NCBI GenBank assembly: GCA_010093605.1
Contig: MU004193.1
Coordinates: 186,001 to 250,000 of the forward strand
DNA: 64,000 bases
Direction of reading: 5' to 3'
From: Lophium mytilinum
Lineage: Eukaryota; Ascomycota; Dothideomycetes; Mytilinidiales; Mytilinidiaceae
This document shows positions 33,570-44,218 of this stretch, piece after piece. Under the pieces are notes generated by a model. That model ran no database searches. It saw only the letters and a list, made by a program, of their open reading frames with translations, and was not told where the DNA came from. Made by a program: the position numbers and the translations under genes. How positions within the stretch are numbered: position 1 is the stretch's first letter; each line of letters starts with the position of its first letter.

Positions 33570-35691
33570 ATGCTCTGCGGGCTATGCAACACCATCGATT
33601 TCAAAAAAGCCGACGTCCACCCAGGAGAAACTTGGAGGCTGGGAACTCCCCGCCGTGGTTTCAAACACCACCGCAGCGTTTTAGCGCTCCTTGAATCTGC
33701 AGACAACGGATGCGAGCTATGCGGAATCCTCTGCCGCAGTACCAACCTGACGAAGGAAAAAGCACAAAAGCATGACCGCATTCATCCCGAGTCGCAGATC
33801 TACTGCATCCTGAAGAACAGCTTCATTGGCGACTTTTCCGCTGATGTCAATGGAGATTCGTATCGTGGCCGCTCACGCCTCTCTTTTGAACAAGATTGCG
33901 TCAAGAGCTCGAGAATGACTGAAGCCTTCAAATGCGAATTCAGCATCTGCTGCGACGAGGGTGCGACGATGCCCTTTCATTGCGATCGTTGAGTTCTTCG
34001 CTGATGCTGGGTTTTCAGACTCATTGGCCGCGCGTATGAATATCATAAGCGGTCGTGCTATCGTGCCTGCGGACTCGGACGATGCTATCTCCCTCGTTAA
34101 GCGTTGGATTCAAACATGTCTCCTTGAACATGAGGACAGCTGCCCCCGCGACGATACGCCGGCTTTGCCCACTCGAGTCATCGATGTCGGCGATGCGGCC
34201 TCAAGACAGCCATTTCTGTTCCAAACGGAAGGACGCCGAGCCCCATATATCAGCCTAAGCCACTGCTGGGGCAAATCAAAGTCTCCATTCTTCACCACAA
34301 CTTCCGAAACCCTATCGGCAAGGCAGACTGGACTCGACCCCGATGAGACTCCCCAGACATTCCAAGATGCCATCAAGATTACAAGACGACTTGGCTTCCA
34401 ATACATTTGGATTGATTCGCTATGCATTCTTCAAGACTCGCGCGATGACTGGGCGGCCGAGTCCAGACAAATGCAGAACTATTACAAGAACGCGGTGCTC
34501 AATATCATGGCGGAAGCCGCTGAAAGCGACAAAGAAGGCTTTCTCAACATCGATAATCGAGAACCAATCAGGAAGCAAAGAGTCGAGGATGAAGAAATGG
34601 GGAAAGTCAGGATTCCATTTCATCAGCGCCTCTCAGCCAAGCCTTCCTTCGTTACTCTGCGCAACCCTCCAGGCCGATCCAGACTCGAGCTGAACCTGCC
34701 CACCATATGGCGTGGATGGATCCTCCAAGAGCACGTTTTAGCCCCTCGAGCAATCCACTACATTGGATCACAGATGGTATGGGAGTGCCAGAGGTATAAG
34801 CTATTCGAGGAAGACGCAACACCAGAAATCACCGAATCGGACCTTGACGACTCGCCAAAAAGGTTCTTTCTCGCCGGAAGTGCATCCGGCCATCTCACTA
34901 GCAACCCCAACGTTGAAAACACGAGGCAAAAGGACCCAGAAGAATATGAGGATCCTGATCGGTTCGATCCCTGCTTCCGCTGGTACAAAATCGTAGAAAA
35001 CTTCATGAACCGCAACCTAACGTTTCCCGAGGATCGCTTCCCCGCCATCTCGGGGATTGCCCGCGAGGTCTGCGACCATACTGGATACACGTACAAGGCT
35101 GGGCTGTGGGAGGAAGACATACTCACCGGGCTCTTATGGTGGGCCTACGGCGATGGTGTGCCATCAACACAATACCGTGCCCCATCGTGGAGTTGGGCAT
35201 CCCTAGAGACCCCGGAAGTCGTGCACAATAGCCTTTATTCCACCTTTATGATGACGTTCATCGTAGAGAAGTATCGGAGCGAAGGAGTCGCCAAGCTGGT
35301 CTCTGCTGACGTCGAGACTGTCGATGGGGATCTCTTTGGATGTGTCAAGTCTGCATCTCTTGACATGAGAGGTCACTGGATCCCGGTGACTGATGTCAAC
35401 CATGATCTAAAGCCGGAGCATTTCAACTACGACACGTTGACTGATGGGCTGGTTTACATCACGCTCGACTGTCGACCTGTCGATGGACACGAATTGGATG
35501 TACGCAAGTTGAGTCTTTTCAGGATTGCTCGAGCGAAGAAGATGGGGGATGCGTTCGGCTGGTACGCTTTGATCCTGGAATCTGTCTCTACTGCTGATGG
35601 CACCGAGAGGTATCGGCGTGTTGGCGTGACAGGCATCCCGAATAGCTTCTCCTCGGATGACTGGGCTATCAAAAATGTCATGATCTTGTGA
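33570..35691 (+). CDS. HET-domain protein (heterokaryon-incompatibility type)
   Basis: Two exons (33570-33960 and 34019-35691; 58-nt intron GTGCGA...TTCAG) give 687 residues. The intron removes an in-frame stop and joins C-C-D-E to S-L-A-A-R. The HET domain is complete: Y-I-S-L-S-H-C-W-G, then Y-I-W-I-D-S-L-C-I-L-Q-D-S, D-W, and R-G-W-I-L-Q-E. The N-terminal Cys-rich segment (C-G-L-C and C-E-L-C-G-I-L-C) is usual for this architecture. HET proteins trigger death of incompatible fused cells or act as intracellular sensors; whether this one has an incompatibility role is unknown. A damaged copy of its first exon lies 2.1 kb downstream (36100-36232), so the locus has duplicated. Confidence 0.9.
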
Positions 35692-36099
35692 AAAGGATAG
35701 TCGGTACAGCCTATAGTAGCCCACTCTTTCCTAAGTTTCCCCTCTCAATTTCTCTCGTCCTCGCAAAATCAGATCCTCGAGTTCTAAAATGCTGTATTGA
35801 ATCTAGCATTCCGGATTACTAGGCCGCAGTATTCCAACATCTTTTTTGGCGAACGAACTTCTGGTTTCCGAATACCCAAATCGGACTGAAAGTTGGGCTC
35901 CGCTTAGACATGTTGGAAATATAGATTTCCATGCCTCGGCATAAATGCGCTGGGCATATTTTCTATTACCCTTGTTATAAGCATTTACATCTTCTTCAAC
36001 TGCGGTGCAGTCCCTCAAGATCTCCTATCCGAGCGGTCTCGATCATGTACATTCAGTACCAGAAACGTGTGAAACACTAGAGTCTTAAAAATTTCCCTG
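35692..36099. other. Intergenic, no gene seen
   Basis: Sequence between the HET gene and its degenerate copy. No motif or frame of note. Confidence 0.4.
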
Positions 36100-36232
36100 G
36101 GCACTTTTCTGCCAACTTCGAGGGAGGCTCCTATCGCAGACGCTCTCGCCATCTTATTTTGAACACGACTGCGTAAGGGCTCGAGCATGAATGAAGCCTT
36201 CAAGTGCGAATCCAGCACTTATGCGGCGAGTG
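36100..36232 (+). pseudogene. Degenerate fragment of the neighbouring HET gene
   Basis: This 133-nt stretch aligns by eye with 33828-33960 of the intact HET gene. Shared blocks include CACTTTTC versus GACTTTTC, TATCG, CGCTCTCGCC versus CGCTCACGCC, TTTTGAACA, ACTGCGT versus ATTGCGT, GCTCGAG and GAATGAAGCCTTCAA versus GACTGAAGCCTTCAA. Small indels shift the frame and create stops. It ends near the position of the intron in the intact gene. It is a decayed local duplicate. Confidence 0.75.
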
Positions 36233-36518
36233 TATGAGGCTGCCATACCTACAGATTTCCATACCTTGGAGTTCAGTCGGACGGACATTTTGATCTCACG
36301 TGACCTGTCCAGATACAAGCATTACGTTTTGCGCCTCGTTATCACTTTGCTTGAAGTTGTCTACCACTGCGGACGCAATTAATGTATTCTGAAAAGCTGC
36401 ACTAGGCACAAGTCTATACCTCTGACCGGCCTGATATCTTGCTAGGGCATACTGAAGTGGGCTGACAGACCATTTGTCTGGATGTATACCCGTTTGAACT
36501 GAGCTCCACGATGTATTC

Positions 36519-36618
36519 CCTTAGTCGTCTGCAGCCTTTACATAGGAATGGATGAAGGACATTCCATTCCTTAGTCGTCTGCATCCTTTACACATGGACG
36601 AATGAAGAACATTCCATG
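36519..36618 (+). repeat. 50-nt tandem duplication
   Basis: CCTTAGTCGTCTGCAGCC starts at 36519 and recurs at 36569 as CCTTAGTCGTCTGCATCC. The copies differ at only a handful of positions through GAACATTCCA or GGACATTCCA. Confidence 0.85.
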
Positions 36619-37154
36619 ATCATGCTAGGAATTGATGATGGCCCGCGTGAACGTGTGATTCACTGTTAGTAGCAGAACACCCCGACTCAGGCGTAAAAGC
36701 TGGATGTGTGCGTGGCTATGCTAGAGTATACGCCGGTGGGGAATTTGTATTAGAAGAAATGGACGCTCCAGGTCACGTGACTTCGATACGTGTATCCTAG
36801 ACCCGACGTGTATAGAGGCCCTCGCCCACCATCTCGAATCAAATCACGGATTACATTCTTCAATTTGTGGCTTTGTCTGATGGATAATGTAGCCCGCGAT
36901 GCCGCCCCGTCCATGGAAAGTCTCGTGCCTGACATGTAAGGCAACGAGGCGGAGCTAGAACTCGGCCTCCGCAACTTCAACATCGAATCTACTACCACGA
37001 CTCGAAAGCTGTTTCCAACCATCCACCCAGTACTCGACGCCAATCCCGCATTTCCCTACTTACAATGGCGTCGCCCAATTAGCATCCTGCGCGGTCAAAC
37101 TCGCGCCCACGTCCGCCGCTCCTCTTCTCCATCACCCAGTGCGGGGGCGTGGCC
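36619..37154. other. Spacer before the TRS31 pseudogene
   Basis: A CACGTG at about 36774 and short interrupted frames on the plus strand from 36882. The latter could be further remains of an upstream exon or neighbouring gene, but I recognise none. Confidence 0.35.
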
Positions 37155-37838
37155 ATGACAGCGACACCTGGCCTGCGCTATAATCCCAATCGGATAAGAA
37201 AACAATTTACGACCGGGACCTCAACGGTAGCGAGACTGTAGAGCTAAGCCGAGCGGGGTTTGCGTATTCGTTTGTCGAGATGATGTCGAATGCGCAGAAG
37301 AGGGTCAAAGGAGCTGCGGATTTGGAGAGGAGGTACGTTCACGTTTGAAGTCCCCTGGGATGGGCCTCTGGTGAATAAGCCTGTGACAACGATACTGACT
37401 CTACATTCCAAGGTTGAACACCTAGGGCTACCCGATGGGACTCCAGTTACCAGCCGTCTCTCTCCGCCCAACCCGCATCCCCCCCCTCATTCAGTTCGTC
37501 ACGCGAAACCTTTTAACGTCGCCCTTTCAACTGGCCTGCTCACACCCGCGAGCGGTCCGAGTCCGATCCCGCGCAATACATGCCCTGCAACAACGAGCTA
37601 CTCGTCAACGCCTATATATTACCGTCAGAAATGCGCCAGTTGGACTGTGCGGCATGTGTGGCCGGCGTGATCCAGGGAGTTTGTGATGGGAGCGCAGTCC
37701 TGACGAGGGCGTGCGTACGCACAGCGTGGGGGCGGAGATGGAGCGGAGAGGGTTATATGGCCTAGTGAGACGGTGTTTTTGACCAGGTTTCAGCCGGGGG
37801 GTCTTAAGAAGGGGGCAATTTCGGAGAGGGGGTTTTAG
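37155..37838 (+). pseudogene. TRS31: TRS31 (TRAPP complex subunit, TRAPPC5/Bet3 family) pseudogene
   Basis: Pieces of the whole subunit are readable in order but in different frames. They are: a start with L-R-Y-N-P-N-R; K-T-I-Y-D-R-D-L-N followed by F-A-Y-S-F-V-E-M-M-S-N-A-Q-K-R-V-K-G; then an intact-looking 80-nt intron (37333-37412, GTACGT...AAG); a nonsense TAG at 37423 within the N-T-x-G-Y-P block; then R-P-T-R-I-P-P-L-I-Q-F-V-T; E-L-L-V-N-A-Y-I and D-C-A-A-C-V-A-G-V-I-Q-G-V-C-D-G; and finally W-P-S-E-T-V-F-L-T-R-F-Q-P, ending at 37838. At least three frameshifts (near 37197, between 37505 and 37560, and between 37690 and 37715) plus the stop disable it. Trs31 works in vesicle tethering at the Golgi and should be essential, so an intact copy must exist elsewhere. 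The retained intron means a DNA-level duplication, not retroposition. Confidence 0.85.
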
Positions 37839-38329
37839 TGGGAGAAAAGGGGGATTTATGGCATGAATTGGCGAGTCCATGCCGCCTCCCACTGCTTCAG
37901 AATTGGCATCTCAGGCATGAAGAACACTGTCGCACACCGAACCCTTTCGCGAATCACTTGCACGGATTATGAGTAAGACTCTGCCTCGTTGTTATTTATC
38001 AGAAAGCTGATGAAGACCTTAGACCATAAGAAGGCATTAGTCTGTGTCCTTCCCCCTTAATACTGCCTGGTTTGCTCCACCATACTTCCGTTGACGAAGT
38101 CCATATCAATTTGTTATCATGAGCCGCCTGTTAACGATCCAAATCATCTCAGACGCCACCCTATATCACCGAAAACGGGCTGGCCCGCGGGTTCCCGAAA
38201 TGTTTGAAGCAGTGGCTAAAATGTGTGTACAGATCAACCTCATAGCACCGTACCTAATTTTCTCTTAGCCGCCTCCTCGCAACCTTTTACATCTTGCCTA
38301 AAATTACGCCGTCCAGTACGCTGCGATTC
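37839..38329. other. Spacer between the TRS31 pseudogene and the terpene cluster
   Basis: No frame or motif of note. It holds the 3' side of P450-A. Confidence 0.5.
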
Positions 38330-40130
38330 TCAAGTCCGCTTCCTCCGCATCTGAATCTTTGTGTCATGGTTAGGAACCATCTGCTCCTCTGCCATCACAT
38401 TCGCTGGTCTACCTTTCTGCCCCGCCACATACTTGAAGTCATAGGTCATCAGCAAGTGTACCATAATCATTTTGACTTCATGTGATGCAAAAAATCGCCC
38501 TGGGCAAGCATGTCGCCCGTACCCAAAAGCCATATTCTCCAGGTTTGCTGCCGCCCATTGCGTACGACCAACAGCCGAAGGGTCGTTTACCACTGCAGCG
38601 CGGACTTTCTCATGGCGATAGCCGTCGAATACTTCGGGGTCAGGATAGAGGTCTGGGTCCATGGCGCTGGCTTGAGAAGGGAAGCCGACTTGCGTGCCTG
38701 CCGGTATGGTGAAGCCGTCTGAGAGAGTCCAGCCTTTATGAACGATACGCTGAAAGGTGACTATCCCAAATCAGTTACTCGGCCCATTTCAACAATACAC
38801 GTATCTTACCAACGAGCAGGGGATTAAAACGAGAGCTCTCTTTCATGAATGAGTCAAGCTTTTGCAGCTTCCCGAGCGCACGTTTATCTAGTACTTTGTG
38901 CTGCGCAAGGACCTCCTCCATTTCGGCCCGAAGCGAAGGTATGTACTCCGGATAGTCGCACAGATCGTACACCAGCTGAACTGGAGTAGCTGCACTGGTA
39001 TGAGTCGTTGCAAAGCTGAGCTTAAGTAGGATGTCTGCCATATAAATAAAATCCTGTTCCTCGCCCTTCGCATCATCAGCCATCCATTGAAGGAAATCAT
39101 TGGCTGCATCCCGTTTCTCTCTTCGGGATTCGAGTATTGGTACCACTGCATTACGAGTGACTTCGTAGTGCCGAGGGATGCGACGTGCTTCCGAGAGCAT
39201 TGGCCCAAAGATAGGTTTGAGGATATCAGGGTATGCTTTGATCTTCTGCGAGCCGGTGAAGCCATCTGTGGCAAAGTCAAGAGTGGCTTGAAGCCACCCT
39301 CCGTGGCTGGCGAGAGCTTTACCACCGAGCATGCGGCTTGCCGCACGAGTAGTGATCCAATGGAGCTTTGGGCCAATTCGGACTTCCGTCCAGTCTAAAC
39401 CAATTAGCTTCAGTCGATGTGACATGGAGGGTTAGAAGGCAGTACTTTCGGTAACCGGGATTTCGTCGTTGAAAGCATTTACGACTTCATCGTTGACTGG
39501 CTGTAACACGGTTTCTGGTCAAGTCAGCTTCGACTTTCATGCTTTCCCCTTTGTGAGAAATTCTCGAAATACCCATATACTGATTCAGTTGCAGTCTCGC
39601 CACTCGGGGGTGCAGAGTTGCTCTGCTACCCATCGTAGTGTACTTCCCTTCGAACATCTACCATACAATTAGCATTTGCTCGTTCGCGATGCCTGCTACC
39701 TACTCTGAAGAAAGTTCCCACAAAGTCAACCTCATCAACCGCCGCAGTCTTAAGTTCCTCGACATATTTCGGGGGGAGCATGAGAAGCTCGCCGAGGGGA
39801 CTCGGTACATAAAATGGTTTTCCCTTATACTTCAGCCAGTCAGCGTTATTTGAACGGCCCACGACTCGTGCATGTCATCGATACCTTCCGGTAGCCTTCT
39901 AGCAGCATCTTTTGGGCCTCCTGGCGGAATCTTTGTCTCGCATTCTTGATGCTTTCTCCCGGAGCTACCGCCGCGATGGGGACCGAGGGATTCTTCAGCA
40001 CTCGTCCCTGGAACCCGAATCTCAACAGTGGGATTGCTATCAAGAGAAGGATCAGCCATGTCGAATACTTCGTGAACGGTACGACCCAAAAATCCAGGTT
40101 GCCAGGGGACTGTATGTCGACAATTGCCAT
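38330..40130 (-). CDS. Cytochrome P450 (P450-A), kaurene-oxidase-like, terpene cluster
   Basis: Six exons (40130-39885, 39829-39704, 39657-39573, 39496-39446, 39394-38810, 38760-38330; introns of 55, 46, 76, 51 and 49 nt) give 507 residues. A membrane anchor lies at about residues 14-40. The blocks P-L-G-E-L-L-M-L-P-P-K-Y and F-E-G-K-Y-T-T-M-G-S are typical of the fungal P450 group that includes ent-kaurene oxidase-like enzymes. The I-helix reads A-T-T-H-T, the K-helix E-S-S-R, and the heme loop F-G-Y-G-R-H-A-C-P-G-R. All ligands are intact. It is the left-most gene of the cluster and divergent from P450-B. A role in oxidising the sesquiterpene skeleton is inferred from position and family. 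Confidence 0.85.
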
Positions 40131-40574
40131 CTTGTGTCAATTTGAAAGCTGCAGTGCACGTGGATGGCTAGTTGCTGGTCTAAGTATGTAGGCTCCTACG
40201 CCTTGGAAACCCCTTAGATTCCCGGACGGTTCCGGGATTTCGTACGTCCACTCGATTAAGGGTCTGTAGGCAGTAGGCAGCGGCTCGTTTCTTACTGCCT
40301 AGCAAGTCTAATACCACCGCGTTGATCAAAATATGCTGCGGAAGAGTCGGGTAGACTAGAGCTTGCCATTGGTATTGCATCCGTTACACGACATTGTCAG
40401 CCTTCGGGACTTGCTTGGAAGGGCAATTTCCGCAAGATCTTACTGTCACTAGTGCATTCACAGTCGAAAAGAGAACAACACAAGTTCTCTCAAATCATCA
40501 CTCGTTAGTATTGTCTGGAGAAAACTGCTCTTCGTTGATATTCCAGCGAGAATCGACGCTGCGTAGTAGCACTC
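40131..40574. promoter_or_regulatory. Divergent P450-A / P450-B promoter
   Basis: A 444-nt shared upstream region. It holds the inverted repeat at 40220-40237 described separately and a CACGTG at about 40158. No TATA box is obvious. Confidence 0.6.
40220..40237. promoter_or_regulatory. Candidate Zn2Cys6 operator: CGG-N6-CCG inverted repeat
   Basis: TCCCGG-N6-CCGGGA is a perfect 6-bp inverted repeat that contains CGG-N6-CCG. Inverted CGG triplets are the standard target of Zn2Cys6 dimers, and the cluster encodes one at 50814-52210. Binding is not shown. Confidence 0.45.
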
Positions 40575-42463
40575 ATGACCTCAAATCTCATCTCGCAGAT
40601 CTATTTTCGATGGAAGTCAGAGGTTCAACCACTTCTAACGTCGGCCAACCTATTGGAAGTAGCTGCTGGTGTCCTCGTTCTAGTAAGCTATGGCAGGAGG
40701 ACTCAATGCACGCCACACTAAATTCCACGCGCAGTCCCTGTTATTTGCCAGTATACGAGGAGTCAAGAACGCCTACTTTCATCCCCTTTCGATATTCCCC
40801 GGACCAAAGTATGCGGCCGTCAGTAACGTGAGTAAAGTGAAGTTTCTCAAAGTTAAAAACCCACTACACCATTTGCCCCCGCAGTCGCTCACAATAGGCC
40901 ACAGTTTTGGTACTGTTGGCGCTTCCTTGGTGGAAGGCAGCCCTACCATATCCTTTCGCTGCACAAAAGATACGGTCAGTATACTACGAATCAGACTTGA
41001 AAGCGATTTGCGTGATTCATGACATTCGTTTCAGGTCCCGTAGTTCGCATCGCGCCGAACGAACTATCTTTCAACACGGCACAGTCGTACCGTGATATCT
41101 ACGATTTTCGGCCTGGGAAGCGATGTTTCGTCAAGTCAGATTTCTACGAGGGAGGTACATTCGCGGACCAGTGTGGGTCTATTGTCTCCGAGCGCGATCC
41201 CGAGAAGCATGGGCAGATGCGGCGGTACCTTTCGCATGCCTTTTCGCAACGAAGCCTACTCGAGCAGGAATCGCTGGTCGCCAGGGTGATTAATGATTTC
41301 ATGGATCAACTAGAAAAGCAGGCAGCAACGGGGCAAGAGGTCGATTTGACAAAATGGTTCAATATGATGACATTTGATATCATTGGGGACTTGGCTTTTG
41401 GGGAGACCTTTCATGGTATTGAGTCCGGTGAGTCTCCTTATCGCGCCGGCAGAGACGGTATCAGCTGACAATAAAATCAAAGGGGAGATCCATCCCTGGA
41501 TCGCTCGTATCACCGGTGCTATGACGCAAGGCGCCCTCGCAGATACTTTCAAACGATTCCCCGCCGTCGCCAGAGTTGTAACGACGCTGATGTCGGGCGC
41601 GGTGAAAAAGCTCGTTTTAGACTGCAAGCTCAACGAACAACTTTCCCTCGACCTTGTAAAAAAGCGTATGGCGAAGAAGTCGGACCGCAAAGACTTTCTC
41701 ACGCGCATCTTGGAGCATCGTAATGAGCACGGTATTTCCGACGTGCAGATCGCGGCGCACTGCGCGGACTTTGTAACAGCAGGGAGCGAGACTACAGCAA
41801 CGGCATTGTCGTGTGTTACATATTATCTGCTGAAAAGTCCCGAGATTGAGAAGAAGATGAGGGAGGAGATTCGAGGTGCATTCCATTCCTACGAGGATAT
41901 CAACGCTGCATCGACGACGCCTTTGACATACCTGAACGCCGTGTGTCTTGAGGGCCTCCGGATATATCCACCACTCCCAATTGCCCTACCACGAGTTGTA
42001 CCTGAGGATGGGAGTACTGTCGATGGTCACTTCGTGCCCGCAGGAGTACGTTTTCTCCCTAGTCAACGATCGACCATCAAATAATCCAACAATCCTAGGT
42101 TACAGTATCTACGAGCCCAGTCGCAGCGTCCCTAGACCCAGCGAACTTCTCAAACCCGTTGAGTTTCAAGCCAGAACGATGGCTCGATGAAAACAAAAGT
42201 GATGTTCTAGACGCAAGCCAGCCTTTCTCAACAGGACCGCGTGGGTGTCTTGGTCGAAGGTAGGGTATCGTGTTCCTTGCTTCTGGATGTTCTAACGAAT
42301 GGCTAGTCTCGGTTGGATGGAGTTGAGAACGACACTTGCGAAGCTGTATTACAAATTTGACCTTGAGGCACTCAACCCCGATTTAGACTGGCAAGGCCGA
42401 TCGAAGATGCATACGCTGTGGCAGAAGCCGTCGCTGCCTGTGCGTATTAGGAAGAGAGAGTAG
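40575..42463 (+). CDS. Cytochrome P450 (P450-B), isotrichodermin C-15 hydroxylase-like
   Basis: Seven exons (40575-40682, 40735-40827, 40905-40974, 41035-41427, 41483-42045, 42099-42259, 42307-42463) give 514 residues. The first exon supplies a membrane anchor (L-L-E-V-A-A-G-V-L-V-L) and follows a short hydrophilic lead; the ATG at 40690 would miss it. The blocks Y-F-H-P-L-S-x-F-P-G-P and V-V-R-I-A-P-N-E-L-S-F are those of the CYP65-type group that hydroxylates trichothecene and related scaffolds. The I-helix reads A-G-S-E-T-T, the K-helix E-G-L-R, then P-E-R-W, and the heme loop F-S-T-G-P-R-G-C-L-G-R. All six intron positions and phases recur in P450-C. It is presumably a sesquiterpene hydroxylase. 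Confidence 0.87.
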
Positions 42464-43059
42464 TGTCGCAAGCTTAGATATCGATGATGCTCTTGCTGAC
42501 TTTCTACTTAGAGGCTATCAGAAATTCGAGAGGGATGTCGGACATGGTCCAGGAGCTCCCCTGCTCTCGAAAAGGGTGGGTTTAGATGAAGGACGAAACT
42601 AAGCTACGCAATCTATACATCATTCCGAGTTGGATCATGTGGTCGTCGGTGCTCTTGTAGTCAGTGCTCTTTGAATCTATCTAGCTATTTGCGGGATGGC
42701 TGTGCAATGACTAGTCTGTGCAAACTATGTTGTCGCTGCATAAAGCACTTTACAACGTCTTCAGAGATAATAACAAGCTCTCACTATGGGCGCTGGGGAA
42801 GTTTGAACGTACTATAGCATGAAGGACTAAGCAGTCAGTACCACCTAGATACATGATCGATCCCCGAAGTAGCAATTCCCGAGCCAAAGCACACTGCAGG
42901 CCATGCTTACACTCATAGGTCAAGGTGCGCCATAGGCAATCCATATCCATCTCGAAAGTATCCCTCCTCAGAAAGGTTGAAATTGAAGGCCAAACTCGAT
43001 CTCACAGACTGTCTTCGACCTCGTTACCTGCCATTTCCCCAAATAACCTCAAATCTGAG
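42464..43059. promoter_or_regulatory. Upstream region of the first SDR gene
   Basis: About 600 nt between P450-B and the SDR, both on the plus strand. No gene or clear operator is seen. Confidence 0.4.
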
Positions 43060-44098
43060 ATGTCTTCACTTCACATCGACGAGACATCCATTCCGAATCT
43101 CACTGGAAAAGTAGCCTTGATTACCGGTTAGCTGTCTCTACTGCTCCTTGGTATGCGGATGAAGGTGATTGACTAACAGCAATGCAGGTGGTGCCTCAGG
43201 CATAGGCTTCGCAGCTGCTTCCATCCTGAACGCCCACGGCGCGACAGTCCATATCTTAGACAGAAATCCTCCATCGTCCACTTCCTCTGTGCCCTCCATC
43301 AGGGGCGCATTGCCTCACGACATGCGCTTCCACGAATGCGACGTCACAGACTGGCAGCGGCTACGAGGCGTCTTTGCGATTGTGGGGCACGTAGATTATG
43401 TGTTCGCCAATGCAGGAGTGTCTGAAACGGAAGAGTTCCTGGCAGACAATTTTGAAGAAGACGGAGGTTCGGAGACGCAAGATGGACGAATACATCATCT
43501 CCGAGAGCCCGGCTACGCAATCATCAACACAAACTTGCGAGCCGTGCTCAACGCGATAAAATTGGCCCACTACGCTATGAAGCGCGATGGCACAGGGGGA
43601 TCAATCGTGATAACGGCGTCTGCCACGGCCTACTCGCCTGAACAGTCACTGCCGGTCTACAGCGCACTTAAGCTCGCCATAGTGGGTCTCGTTCGCTCCC
43701 TCCGCCACAATTTATCCCAGGACAACATCACTATCAACGCTGTCGCGCCTGCTGTCACTGAGACCGCCCTTGTATCTCCGCAATTTTTAGGGCCGATCAA
43801 GGCGGCAGGCTTGCCCACAAGTACGGCACGGCATGTCGGGCTGGCATTGGTGTACTCCGCAGTTGCGCGTGAGGCGCGGAAAGTTGAGGTTTATGGGAAG
43901 GAGCCAAGCAGCCATATCACAAGGGAGGGTCCATGGAATGGTAGAGTAATTTTCACCTTGGGGGATTCCTACACGGAGTTGGAGGAGCCACTTGCGGATC
44001 TCCGGCCGCAGTGGATGGGCGAAGAAAACACCAGATTGACGAGGATGCAGCAATTTGCGACAGATTCCAGATCTATAGATTTCACCAAGTACGATTAA
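43060..44098 (+). CDS. Short-chain dehydrogenase/reductase (SDR-A), terpene cluster
   Basis: Two exons (43060-43126 and 43188-44098; 61-nt intron, donor GTTAGC, acceptor GCAG) give 325 residues. The intron splits the glycine motif; joining gives T-G-G-A-S-G-I-G for NAD(P) binding. F-A-N-A-G-V stabilises the core, and the catalytic set is Ser in T-A-S-A-T-A-Y, then Y-S-A-L-K. A D-V-T motif after beta-3 is also present. The C-terminal extension after about residue 230 is longer than in most classical SDRs. The family interconverts alcohols and ketones; here it would act on an oxidised sesquiterpenoid. It ends 120 nt from the convergent FAD oxidase gene. Confidence 0.88.
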
Positions 44099-44218
44099 CG
44101 AGCTATGCGGAAAAGAAAAATAGAAATCCAGCACCCAACACCTAATCTATCCTCTTGCAGCCCACAAAACCCACAGATGGTACAAATCACATAACATAAT
44201 CTCTCAAAACCTTCACAC

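Noticed and set aside
33961-34018. Apparent frameshift in the HET gene
   Set aside because: Explained by a 58-nt intron (GTGCGA...TTCAG) that restores frame and family sequence.
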